The position numbers and the translations under genes were made by a program. A DNA stretch of 64,000 nt, taken from the NCBI GenBank assembly GCA_001949185.1, contig BDGG01000011.1, positions 1,412,597 to 1,476,596 of the forward strand, given 5' to 3'. This document shows positions 10,401 to 21,200 of this stretch, piece by piece. Positions within the stretch are counted from its first letter, which is position 1, and every line of letters starts with the position of its first letter. The notes under the pieces were generated by a model. It was not told the origin of the DNA. It worked only from the letters and a program-made list of their open reading frames with translations, and did not search any database. The DNA is from Ramazzottius varieornatus (Eukaryota; Tardigrada; Eutardigrada; Parachela; Ramazzottiidae).

Positions 10401-13400
10401 TCTGCCTGAGATGTGCGTCACTCGGCACACCAATATTTTCTATATCTCCAGTTTTGGAAATACTTGAAAGTGAAGCCTGGATTTTTCGTCGAAGTAGCCT
10501 GGGGAATACTCCTCGGGGACTGAAATCTTGTTCGGGTCCAGCTAGAAATTTGTCTGGCAGTTCAGAATTTGCTCCACTTACAGTGAAGACCCATTTGAGG
10601 GTCGGCTGAGGAAATCCCTGGACGCGGCAACTGAGCGGAAGTGGCTGGCCCTTCTCGCCACTGATTTCCTTGTCACCAGGCTGAATGTCGACGGTAGGTG
10701 GCCGGATGATGGTGACAGCGTGCACCACCTCTACCTGCTCCTCGCCGGCGACTTGACAGGTGTAATTGCCGGCATCAGCATCACTGACCCGTGTCAAGAT
10801 CAGGTTGCTCCCTTCTAGTTTCTTGTTCCGCTTGGACGTTAGCGTGGTTCCTGTGGCCAAGATCTTGGCTCCATGTTTCCAGATCAGGACACCGCTCTCT
10901 GGGTTCTCGATTTCACAGGGTAGCTCCAAGCGCTTGCCGGTCTCCACCATAAGGTTTTGACTGGCTGTCTTTATCCGAGCGGGAACTGGCGGAGTATCGG
11001 TCGTCTCTTCGGACTCTGTGGCATCGTTGCCGTTTGTCTGGCCAGCTGCGACTGCGTTCGGATCTTCTTGTCCATGTATAAAACCTGGATAAAAAAACTA
11101 ATATGTGGCAAAATCGTGGAAAATTGGCGTTAAACAAAAAACTTTGAAGTAATCGAGCCGATCAACGCACTCTTCTTTCGGGTTGCGCTTGTTCGGTGGA
11201 TTGACCTAACGGAACTCCTCAGCCGATATTTTGCGCTTGTCTAATCTTTTTTTATACGTATTTCTGGACAAGGACAGTTCAAGGATGGACCATGTGGATA
11301 TTTGGGGATATTAATAACAATGTTGGCCTGTTGGTTTTGGGTATTGGTGCCAGTGGGTGAATGGCATGTGTGGCCACGATTTCCGGAAGGTGTTTATCCA
11401 ATCGATCACCCCAATTGGCAATGTATGTTAATTTTGTTTTTGCAAAAGATGTCTAATTTGGATGGCTTTTGACCCACAGCCCGGCCCTGTCTGGCAGGGC
11501 AGAATATGGTGCTGTTAACTTGCCTTAGTGGAACTGACGCCGATGCCTTCGATGATTAATAAGGGATAGCTTGCAGCCTCCACTCCAGGAAATTTATCGA
11601 TCGACTGAGGCATAGACCATGGCTCAATGCCTCAGATGTCAGGACATTGTACAGCAGATCCTCAACCACAAATCCGCCATGGCGGCTCAGTTACGTCTGG
11701 AGGACTCCTAACGCCTAGCCTGGAAACTTGCTCATTGTCTCCAATCGATTTTCTTCCACACCGAAAAAATTTCATTCAGTCTCGTCTTTCGCGCTAAGGC
11801 TAGACGAGTGTTACGAGGCTAACTTGTAGCAGATTTCGCCCAAGCGTAACTCAGAGAAGCGACTAAACTTTCAGCTCAAAAGATAGATACACTTCGGCTA
11901 ACTGGTAAAGTCAACAACTCGACGAAGAAAAGCCGAAGAATGTATCTGAATAGAAATCATCGTGTGGATTTTCTCAGGGCAGCACAGCGGGTATACCTCA
12001 CGCTTTAGTAGGTTCACTATGCTGTGGCACTTTCAATAGCCGCTCTTGTTAACCACTTTTTCAAGCGAAACACACCACAATATTTTGTTATGGACTTTGT
12101 CTATTGAATATAGATGAAAAGCTGCAAGCATCAGCTGGCAAGCGACCTTGTCACGTTCTTTGCATGATCTCCTTTTTCAGAGACTGTCATCTGGATGATG
12201 ACGCTGTCCCCAAACATGGGGATTATGCCGATGCATATCGCCTTCTATCTCTTGACGAGTGGCCTCTTCCTGTGTTCCCCCATCGTCCACACCAATCCAT
12301 TGAGTCAATGTTGAAAGTTAATCCACTACAAGACTGGTCACTTGCAGCCATTTCATTTCCCACACACGGCCCTGTCCTATAAGCCGTTAAAAGGCTCGCG
12401 CGGACCACGACACAAAACTTATCGGGGATGAAACAAGGGCGGCACAGACCTGGCTTAAGCCTGTTTGAGTTCAATGTGCGACTGACCGGCCACCAGCTGC
12501 CCCGTGTGACGTATGCATCTTCCGTATTTCAGTTCGCTTGATTCATGTTGATTGACAAGTGACGCATGTGCAAATTATGTTTGTGCAAAAGCAAGGGACA
12601 GCGGGAAGAACATGGGCAGGATTTTGAACTGATTATTCAGCAAGACCAGCAGCTGTCCATATTAATACCATCAAGATCAAGCAGGTCGTGCGAAGAATGT
12701 CTGGCATGAGCAAACAAAGCGCCCATCCCGGCTATAACTCTCCGACCAAGTCTTCCCTGGACCACCAGGCAGTCATTTGACCACTGGGAGCACTCAACGT
12801 CAGGCCGGCTGGCCGCTTGTGAATACCAAGATGTCATTCACTCCCCAATGAGACTCGATCCCGGCTTCGGTTACCCAACAGTGAAATAAATCCGTGCGCT
12901 CCATTCGCTAGGAATCAACCTCCACCGCTCAACTGGCCACCAAATTAGCTCAAGCACTTCTCCCGATTCCCCGAAAAGTACTTTTTATCCAGATTCGGTT
13001 CAACCGGTTGATGAACCGTTCTCCTTTCGACTTCGTTGAAGGTGGCTACCAAATTTGTTGGCAGGTAAAAAGAAGAGACAAGCTTTCAATCGAATATTCA
13101 TACACTGGTCCAATTCGACCAGGAAGTACGTCAGCGTGGAGGGTCGGCGATGACGTCGTACGCTGTCTTGAGTGATTTATTGCGGTCATTCAAGTTGTAA
13201 CGTTTATTCTTGAATCGGCGTTTGTGATGACAAGTATCCCTTTGCGTCGGGCCTGGATGAAAGAATTTTGATAGAATGACAGGAGAAGGATGAGTTTGTC
13301 CATTAACACCTTCGACAAGCAAGCTGGACAATGTCACAGCGCCTTCCACCACTTTTGGAATCTTGACGAATTTCAAAGAGCTGATGCATAATAGCCAACA

Positions 13401-16080
13401 CAGACATTTTACTGATAAACAGCCGGCCATTACCCATTACCATCGCCACGCCACACCACACATTACCCGCACTACTCGAATTCCTCACACATTCAACTTT
13501 AATCAAATTCAAGAGGCGGTTTTCCGCACATCTTGTATGGAGATGAAGTAGCAGTATACCCTAAACATTAGACAGTCAAGAAAAACGTAAACAGCCATGA
13601 ACCATCACCTCCTCAACCTCGACAAGGTCGCTGTGCCAAGTGGCGCACGTAAGCAGCCGATAACACAAACTTTGTGCGTTACTAAAAAAAACATCCTGTC
13701 AAGTTGTCCAAGTGGCGCAAGCTTTCGGTCAGCAGTACGGAAAGTGTGCGCCACTTGGAAAAGCAATCTTGTCGAGTTCGATTGCCGAGCTCCAATATCA
13801 AATTTTTTATATGCGTCGAACCGCAGAGAAAAAGCACGTGCACTGAAGTAATTTCGGGCCTTCTCCATTTATCTACGGTTGACCCACAATGTAACGCGGC
13901 CATGACGTCAGAGAACCAATAAATCGAATGTTTCGTCGGTGAAATTACGATGATTACAGTAAAGTTACGTCGATCAGAATTTTAGATTCGATCAAAAATA
14001 GCGACATATGCGACCGATCACGTCTTTGTTTTGATGATACCATCCTTGGATATCTTTCTCCACAAGAATGTGCTTTGCCCTGATATTGGAGTCGCGACTC
14101 TGAAGAGCCATCTCAGTGCGCCGCTCCATTGTCTCATGAATAATAAAATGTGAATATCCAGTGGCTATTTGCTTCTCTATGGCCAGGACATCTTGACCCA
14201 ACTACTGTCTGTTCCAGCCAGCCTGCAGTCATCCCCTGCTAAACATTGCAATTCCCTCAAAAGACCCCAGATTTGCGCGTTGACACAGTCCATGCTTTTC
14301 TTCAAGCGGCGCGCATTCACGCATCCCATATTGGCCTGTCACAATTCACTGAGTTTCAAGTATACTCATCTTTGCTCAAACAGAAAATGGCTGAAGGAAG
14401 CGTTCTCGTCTGTGGACAGGAAAAGCGTAAAGTAAAGATGAAGCACAGTCATTCATCTGATGAGTTAATAAAAAGTCCGTTTCTCATCCGTTCAACTCGC
14501 GCGCCCAGAAACTCTTCTCATCGGCGCCATGGAAATGAAAATAAAAATAAATATTCTCGTTCGAGCATGACTCAAGAACCTCCCTTATCTCAATTTTTTT
14601 CTGCTGCCCACGCAGAACGGAGAGAGCGAAGAAGCAGAAACGACCACCCAAACGCGTACGCCTTTAAATTTAATCTTCAGTACATTCTGGCCATCTGTGT
14701 AAACTGAGCCGGCCAGAGACACCTTCATTAGATAATTTGGAGAGATGATCAAAATGACAGACGTTTCATCACCCCTCAAACTGGCGCACTCAGTCACAGA
14801 AAATGTATTATTAATAATACGACACGGCACAGCTGCACGCTGTCATTAGCAAAACATGACTATTCGATAAATAGCCATCAGCGAGTTCGAGGCAGCAAAG
14901 AGCCAAGAAGAAAAAAAATACTTCACCGTACTATCACTGAGTGTTTTGTGAGTGGGATCATACTGTTGAGTTGAAACACTACATTCATCTCTCCTTCACT
15001 CCAACCTAACCTCGGCGTCTTCGTTTATCAACAAATCTGATCCCAGAAAAAAAAATTATCAAAATAATAAACACACGCAAAGGACTGAAGTACTTTCTCT
15101 ACGATCTGCCCATTGCCGTACGAGTTTGTGTACACTTGTACACTAATTTCTGAAATTTTGTTCGGGACGAAGAGCATTTTTCACGTAAGACAACCATAAA
15201 AAAATTCTGTGATCGATACAGTCGGTGCATCATCTTCAGCGAAGTTTGCAGCGATTTTCCATATCAACCGTTTAGTGAGAACTAACGCGGCACGAAAATT
15301 TGCGAAACTTTCTCGGTCCGGTACATTTGACGTCATCGGTAGTAACAATGATGAAAGCTTTCAAGTGCGTCTTTTGTGTTTCGGAGTAAGCTGAGCTGGA
15401 CATCTCTTCGCATTGTTTTTCCAGCTTTTCCGTTTCTATTCTTCAACCACACACCGAGTATCCATTGGTGCATCCAAAGCTTAAAGTTTTTTTCCGTCTA
15501 GGTTGTTTGCAGATGGCCTTGACGACAACGTCAAGGCATGGCTAAATCTTACTCTCCATCACCCCCCAAACGTATTTATTGAGCCATCCATCACAAGAAG
15601 CAAGTTAAACAATTATGGCATGCAGTAGTCTAAACTTTGCTGTAACCACACCGCTACCTAACTCTAAAAATACACCGCAGACATGAATATTTCGTTGAGA
15701 TATGTGCTAGCTGGCCCTGATGGAAGCTTAGATTAGTCGAGCTAGACTGACCATCATGGCTAAAGCTAGAGCGTTTGCATACATGATCCGCCAGAAACGC
15801 GCTGGCTCGTGTCTGCGATTTTGCCTGCTAGCAATTATGCCTTCAATGGACATTTCCTACCTGAGTACACTCAGACAATTAAATGTTTCAAGTGTCAATC
15901 GCTCCCCTCAAACAATAAAAGCTTCACTTCTCATTGCCATCCTCCCGAGTTAACCGTTTCCCTTTTCGACCATGTCCATTCCGTTGTTCAAACAACGGCT
16001 AAAATTGCATACCACTTACCGATGAGAACAATCAGGATAATCGCAAGTTTGTACAAGAGCGTCTGTGTTGACTCCATCAT
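7441..16080 (-). CDS. Immunoglobulin superfamily adhesion protein, 3 Ig + 1 FN3 (klingon/wrapper-like)
   Basis: Seven-exon model, 514 residues: 16020-16080, 10582-11084, 9724-10062, 9189-9348, 8435-8556, 7975-8227, 7441-7547, with all phases compatible. Exon 1 encodes a signal peptide (hydrophobic LAIILIVLIG). It is followed by an acidic linker, Ig1 (Cys77 and Cys130, with the D-A-G-N-Y-T-C motif), Ig2 (ADVGDYACVANNGIG) and Ig3 (ETDFQKYICTAQNELG). An FN3 domain (residues about 356-460, KEYRIIYRE, then LRPLRNYSV) comes next. The last exon gives a Ser-rich stretch and a hydrophobic C terminus (PLVFFSSILVLLCW), suggesting a GPI-anchor or membrane signal. Three Ig plus one FN3 plus an anchor is the plan of Drosophila Klingon and Wrapper, neural cell-surface adhesion proteins. 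The donor after 9189 is GC rather than GT (CAG/GCAAGT). Alternatively exon 6 reads through to a stop near 7800. The 4.9 kb first intron (11085-16019) holds hairpin repeats and only weak open frames. Confidence 0.85.
8924..9047. repeat. Pair of about 50-bp hairpins of the GTGGCGCAC family (Ig gene intron)
   Basis: Two units, 8924-8974 and 8999-9047, each with outer arms close to CCAAGTGGCGCAC and its reverse complement around a loop of 20-25 bases. They lie in the intron between the Ig3 and FN3 exons. Confidence 0.8.
10298..10425. repeat. Pair of GTGGCGCAC-family hairpins (Ig gene intron)
   Basis: Units at 10298-10343 and about 10377-10425, separated by a spacer with the family-typical CTTCTCGAGTTC block. 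They lie in the intron splitting Ig2. Confidence 0.75.
13636..13758. repeat. Pair of GTGGCGCAC-family hairpins (first intron of Ig gene)
   Basis: Units at 13636-13682 (right arm degraded) and 13708-13758 (arms near perfect), followed by the spacer block CAATCTTGTCGAGTTCG that recurs beside other family members. Confidence 0.8.
14246..14707 (+). other. Long open frame inside the Ig gene's first intron, unrecognised
   Basis: 153 open codons beginning with TTG, no ATG near its start, antisense to the intron. The encoded peptide is rich in Arg, Lys, Ser and His, without a recognisable domain. It may be chance, or an exon of a nested gene. I see nothing convincing elsewhere in 11085-16019. Confidence 0.12.
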
Positions 16081-18023
16081 GGCCCGCTAGAATCCACTGC
16101 TACTCCTTGCATACACGGGCCGAATAATTATACGATGTAATGGTGGAGTAATTCGGGTAGGAAAATCCAGAAGGTAAACTGGCAACGATTAGCGAGGGAG
16201 GAGATCTCGTTTGGATAGCTGACAGTTCTGCAAAGAGAGAAAAAGAGGAGGATATGAGCCGACCGGGGAACGCGGGCATTAAAACGTTAGGACAAATTTG
16301 CCGCTGGTGGGTCTTCGCGATCGAGGAAAGGAATATACGGCTGGATTCTTCTCTCGGCCTACACATTACTGCTGAGAACCGATCGATCGATTGCTAGTTG
16401 GGTTTTCTATGTATTCGCGTTGTGTAGCCGTTTTCCTCCCTTCCCTACGCGACTCATCCCAGATTGTGGGTGACACGATCGTTAACGCATACAAGGAGCC
16501 AGCTCGTCCACTCGATCCAAGAACAAACTTACCACGATCAGGGAGGGAGGAATGATGAGGAGCTTGGCTACTGGATACAGCGCTCTCTGAATTTCCACAG
16601 AGAAAATCAATGGGAGGATACTGTTGACGAGGACTCACGCGTGGGTTCCTCTTCTACGATGACATACACGCTGAAAAGGCGCAATAATCATCGACGATTA
16701 CGATGCTGGGGAGGACGTGGATGATAACTCAAAGTGTGTGAGTGTAAACTTGTCATGGAGGGAGGAAAGTGGGGAAATGAGAGAATGTGAAATGAGAAGT
16801 GGAGGATATCAGTGCAGCAGAGCTGATCAAGCCGGCGCCGCACTGTTCCCATGATAAGAGACCTTGTCAGCTACCGCCCCCCAGTGGGCTGGCCAGGACA
16901 AAAGAGCTTTTGGTCGAAGGGGCGCCGAAAATCTATCAAGAAGCAATGGACCAGTCACAACTTATGTCTATGAGATAGGGCCAATCACCCGTCGGCTTCT
17001 GAGGCACCATTGGTCAAATACCTCTTCTACTCCGCCTCCCCTTTATCTAGTCATCTTGGCTTTTCGTGGTGGGCCACGCGGCTCAGATCACCGACCAGGA
17101 AGTTCGAATTCCCAGACAGAGTGTATTTGACCAAGCCTTGGTCGGACTGAATGGTTAAATTTTTGGCTAATACTGGTCAACAAAAATTAGCCAATGGTCA
17201 GAAGAAGTTTGACCAATCGTCTTTGGTTAAATGATGATTCAGTGGTCTGGCCAATTGGCCAACAAGTTTGGCCAAGTTGTCAAACTTTGGCCAAAAATTT
17301 GACCAGTTTGGCTGCTGGTCAAATTTTGGCCAAAATTTTGACCATTAGTAAAAATTTTAACCAAGAAATTGACCAGAGGTCTTAAAACTGACCAAAGAGT
17401 TGACCATTAGCCAATCTCTCATTGACCAAGTTTATCCCAAAATTTGACCAATTGCCTCGACCAAATGTCCAAATCCACTCCATTCCTGGATGATATCCTA
17501 CCAATCCCGAAAAAGATTTTACACCGTTTGCATTACGGAAAACTGGAGAATTCCAGGGAAATATTTCAATTTAACCGACAAAAAAGCAATAAAGCGAAAC
17601 CATTTTGTGAGCAATAGTAAGCAAGGAAGCGATTGCAAAACGTAGCAGAAAAGTAAATCGCAGGAGAACGGAGAACTTATGCTATCGGTAAAAACAGTCT
17701 TTTCGTACGCTAAAAACTGCTTCAGCAGGGGTTCGAATGGCAAGACGAGCAAGACCACCACAAGAAAACCAAGCGATACAATATTCTACAGGAGGGAAAA
17801 GGGGCCTTATTGCAAATGGGAAAGGATGTTAGAATTCTTCGTTGGAAAAATAGAGCGGATCTGCGAAATGCCATCTAAATGGATACTAGTTCTCCCGAAA
17901 AAAGATAGAAAGAAAGAGCAATCATTCGTCAGTTGAGCACTTCTTGGATCGTGAGCGTCACGGAAAGAGAAGAAAATGCAGCAGGATACTTTTGGACCGT
18001 CCAGGAAGAGCATTCACCTCGTC
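16081..18023. other. Intergenic region upstream of the Ig gene and downstream of the GABARAP gene
   Basis: Contains the presumed promoter and 5' region of the minus-strand Ig gene (the side just right of 16080), purine-rich stretches near 16540-16800, and the GACCAA/TTGGTC repeat array at 17127-17468. No open frame here looks like a gene. Confidence 0.45.
17127..17468. repeat. Degenerate array of TTGACCA / TGGTCAA words
   Basis: More than twenty occurrences of TTGACCA, TGGTCAA, TTGGCCA and close variants within about 340 bases, on both strands, with A/T-rich linkers. It is a low-complexity, strongly self-complementary block. A weaker run of similar words lies near 2632-2700. Confidence 0.8.
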
Positions 18024-19159
18024 TCATCCAAATGTGTTTTCTCCCGAGAAACACACGTACAAAAACCCATCCTACAGGGCAGAACAAAAGTTAGTGACCT
18101 GAAAGGACCCCCGACGAATATCCGCCCGAAAATGGAAACGGACATCCGTATGAAGCAAAGTCGGAACAGAAGACTCTTTTCCCAAGTGGCGCAATCTTCA
18201 GCGTTATACAGTGTACGACAAAATAAACCGTTAATGGGTGTATGAAGCCAGATGGTTCAAGCCAATGAAATTTGCGCGTGCAGCAAAACCTAATTCTCAT
18301 TGGCTGAGACGTAAGTAAGCTCAGGTGGAGTGTTACGCCTGTTTTTAACGGTTAATTTTGTCGGACACTGTAGGCGGCAAACGTGCGCCACTTGAAAACG
18401 CGATCTTATCCAGTTCGTTCAACCATCTCCCGCATGTCAAAAGAGCATTAGTGACGTCAGCAATTGCCATACGAAACGATGTCAAGCGACTCAAGCCACG
18501 ACGAAAACAGTACGACTGCAAAACAACTCACCGGATCTTTGTGCTCTTCGTAGATTTCACTTATATTCGCGCTGCGGAACGACAAAGATTAGCTGGCATA
18601 CTCAGGTAAAGCCGGGCTCAAAGACTATGGATGGTACCTGCTCTGGGGAAGAACCTTTCCAACAAAGAGGAAAATGGCTTTTTCTGGGGGCAGTTGGATG
18701 CGTTGTCGAATGATCCACATGAACTGCGCTATGGAAATATCGCTTGGCACCAAGTATTTCCGCTTGTCGATCTCCTGTATGTTACTTCCAGGTGCCTTTT
18801 CCACAATAACCTGCGGACAAGAAACAAAGAAGTCAACATTATTATCACCTCAGGTCAAATAAACTTGTCGGGCATCACGATAGTAAAGAAAGAGGACAGC
18901 GATTAGCAAGCAACAAACACGAGCCAATCAAGGAAAACCAATCAACTAAACGAAAACAAATTCTAGATTACTGTAATTCTTACAGGAATTCTGTCGGGAT
19001 ATTTCGCGCGAATCTTCTCACTTTCCTTCTTCCTCTCAACTATAAACACAAACCCTGACATTCACAAAACAGCGGAAATAAAGAACATATGAGCCGAGTA
19101 ACTGAAACAGTTTAAACCTGCTCACCGAACGGATGCATCTCCTTGAATTTCCACTTCAT
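18024..19159 (-). CDS. GABARAP: Atg8-family ubiquitin-like protein, GABARAP subfamily
   Basis: Five exons: 19126-19159, 18984-19039, 18638-18810, 18532-18571 and 18024-18071. All have GT-AG introns and join in frame to 116 residues. The product begins [11 protein letters not shown], like MKFxYKExHPF of GABARAP/LC3. It carries [30 protein letters not shown] and the [17 protein letters not shown] fold signature, and ends [15 protein letters not shown]. The family is conjugated to phosphatidylethanolamine through its C-terminal glycine and acts in autophagosome formation and cargo receptor binding. Here the stop codon follows directly after Gly116, so no ATG4 trimming would be needed to expose the glycine. 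Atypical substitutions include Cys in YVCFS (usually Y-I/V-A/T-Y-S). One intron contains the composite repeat at 18182-18394. Confidence 0.95.
18182..18394. repeat. GTGGCGCAC-family hairpin split by a MITE
   Basis: The left half-hairpin begins CCAAGTGGCGCAAT at 18182 and the right half ends GTGCGCCACTTG at 18394. The loop between them has been filled by the TA-flanked element at 18207-18372. The right side continues with the family spacer CGATCTTATCCAGTTCG. It lies in an intron of the GABARAP-like gene. Confidence 0.8.
18207..18372. mobile_element. TA-flanked MITE with CAGTG ends inserted in a hairpin repeat
   Basis: TA at 18207-18208 and 18371-18372 flanks terminal inverted repeats of about 30 bases. 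The left end begins CAGTGTACGACAAAAT and the right end is the reverse complement of CAGTGTCCGACAAAAT; both continue with the AACCGTTA block. 162 bases between the TA copies, non-coding. Tc1/mariner-like by its target and TIR type. Confidence 0.85.
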
Positions 19160-19248
19160 CTCTCCTCGCGCGCTTTGAACCATCTAGAGGCTTTCAAAAC
19201 TACAAAAAGAACTTCCACGATACCCCAGAAAATATACTCGTTGTCAAG

Positions 19249-20814
19249 CTAAGAAAAGAGCCTCAAAAGATCGATATGAGATCCAAAGAGCGCGCACAGT
19301 AATGAAATGACGACAATGGACCGGATTCCAAGAATCCTGACTGGAGGCTGGAGCAACACTTCTGATTGCCCCAAAGCTGCCTCTTCTTCGTCAACCGCTC
19401 TCCCAGAGTATTTCCAGAGTTCCCCAGTAACAATCCCAGTCACAGAAGAGAAGGTTAGGATGAGATGTAAAGCTAGGACGAGAAGAACAGACGGACATTA
19501 CGAAAATCTGCTGGGAAAATTTCAACGTGGACTAAATAAATAATTCATGGGGGTGTGGCGCTCTTATCTGCGTGGTGCATCACCTGCTGATTGCACTTGC
19601 GCAGAGCCCGACACGCATCTGGATACGACAAACTGCGCGGGCCGCGCTTAGTAAAAGATCCAGGTGTCTAACCGCACCTGGAGCGCACGGATTATCCGAT
19701 GGACGATTGGACCATGTTATCAAACGCAACCTAACTTGGCAACCTTCGAACTGTAAAACGATCATTTGAGAGTCTCAAACTGATCTCACTGACTTTTGCC
19801 CGGTCATATAATCAGCGATGATCTCATATCCAGCAGCAAAAGTAGTGGCTGACGAAACGGGAAGAAAGGGAAGAGCAAGATGGCGATTCGAATGGGACGA
19901 GGGAAAGGAAAGAACAGAGCTGGCGACATCAAGCGACAAAGTGCGCACTGTATTGCGCAAGCCGCTGACGTCAAGAAGTGGCGCCTTCTGGATGAGTCAT
20001 GGATTACTAGTTGATAATGTCATCGAGATCTCCACTGGAATTCCAGATTCCAGTCTTCCACAGGATGGCAAGCCGTGTATGGAATTTGTCGTTTGGCTTG
20101 CCAGATCACGTCGGAAAAAAGATTACAGGCACACTGTTTTCTTCTCTCATGCAGATTTCTTCCCGTCAAAACTTCCCGTTTACTCTCCTTTATCATCTCT
20201 AGATCTACCTTGGCCTCATCTTGCTGTGTCCCAGAATCTCTACCCTTCCCTGAATGCCTACCATGCTTTGAGAGTGATACTGGTGAGTGGCTGCCGAACC
20301 GTCCAAACGGAGACCTCCCAAGTAAGTTATCCTGTTCGCGTTTCCCCCTGTATACTTTTTCCAGAAAGCTGTCCTCTCATGCGTCTTACAGATGAATTAT
20401 ACGAGGATATCTGCAGATTATACTCGTATTTTTTGTGTAAGTTTAGGACGATCTGGAAACAAGTGAAAACCATCGTCCCGGTAAGAAAGAGGATAATATT
20501 ATGCCAATAAACTAATCAAGCCAATCTATTTTATTCATTTGTTCGGAAAGCTAATCAGTGCTTCTTTCTACTGCAGAAACTTGTTTACCAACTAAGCGAC
20601 CACTCTCGTGCCCTTGCAATACTCTGAAAATAGAAGTGTTCAAGTAAGTCCTGGGCAAAAAACGCCGGATGCAACCTTCAGTTAGTAGTGACGATCTAAG
20701 GTTCGAAGCAACAATGCTGGGCCGAATTTTTGTGTTCTTCACGTGGTGTGTTACGACTCACCTTGCACCAGCTAAACGCTGAGTGTCAAGCTCAAAACGT
20801 TCTGAACGGCTCAT
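19249..20814 (-). CDS. Unresolved minus-strand gene candidate
   Basis: The best-supported piece is a first exon at 20762-20814 encoding MSRSERFELDTQRLAGA, followed by a strong donor (AAG/GTGAGT). A second exon (about 20597-20630, VLQGHESGRLV) sits between TATTTTCAG and GTAAAC, in phase. Further phase-compatible but weak exons lie near 20220-20290 and 20000-20130. An isolated minus-strand frame at 19249-19500 encodes two hydrophobic stretches (LLVLALHLILTF and SIVVISLLCALF) and could be the membrane-spanning 3' end of the same gene or belong elsewhere. I do not recognise the protein. A competing plus-strand open frame (19818-20510) has no domain either. The first-exon ATG and the ZCCHC14-like ATG at 21201 would form a divergent pair. 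Confidence 0.25.
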
Positions 20815-21200
20815 GCTGACTCTGCGTAATCTGGAGTACGTAGGAATTAATCGAATAATGGCTTTGCGAGATTACCGTCAAATTGGAAATCGATCGTTAA
20901 GTCTTAGTGAAGTGCCGTTTTTCTCCTGTTGCGCTTATCATCCTTGTTTCTGTTTTTCCAGGTGGTGTTTCTTCCTTCCAGCTGTCATGGTAGATATGAC
21001 GAGCTTTTGACGCCATTCAAGCCGTTTCTTTCGGAGAAAGCCAGAATTGGAATTTGGTCCGTTCAATCAAGAGTTTCGCACTGCGTCCACCGTTGATTGT
21101 CGATTGGATTTGTAAACGTGGAGCCTTCTTTCCCTTTTGCGTCCCGAAACCTTCGCAGAGAAGCGGCAATCGACGAACGTAGGCAAAAGCAGGGTTGAGG

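Noticed and set aside
14246-14707. 153-codon frame in the Ig gene intron as a real gene
   Set aside because: No ATG, no recognisable protein, low-complexity basic composition. Listed only as a weak frame.
17060-17120. Possible tRNA because of a GTTCGAATTCC word
   Set aside because: No matching A box, acceptor stem or anticodon arm could be folded around it.
19818-20510. 230-codon plus-strand open frame
   Set aside because: No domain, mixed composition, and it overlaps better-looking splice signals on the minus strand. Length alone was not enough.
20961-21120. Open plus-strand stretch after TTTTTCCAG upstream of the ZCCHC14-like ATG as a coding exon
   Set aside because: It ends in a stop before 21201 and has no supported upstream exon; a 5' untranslated exon is more likely.
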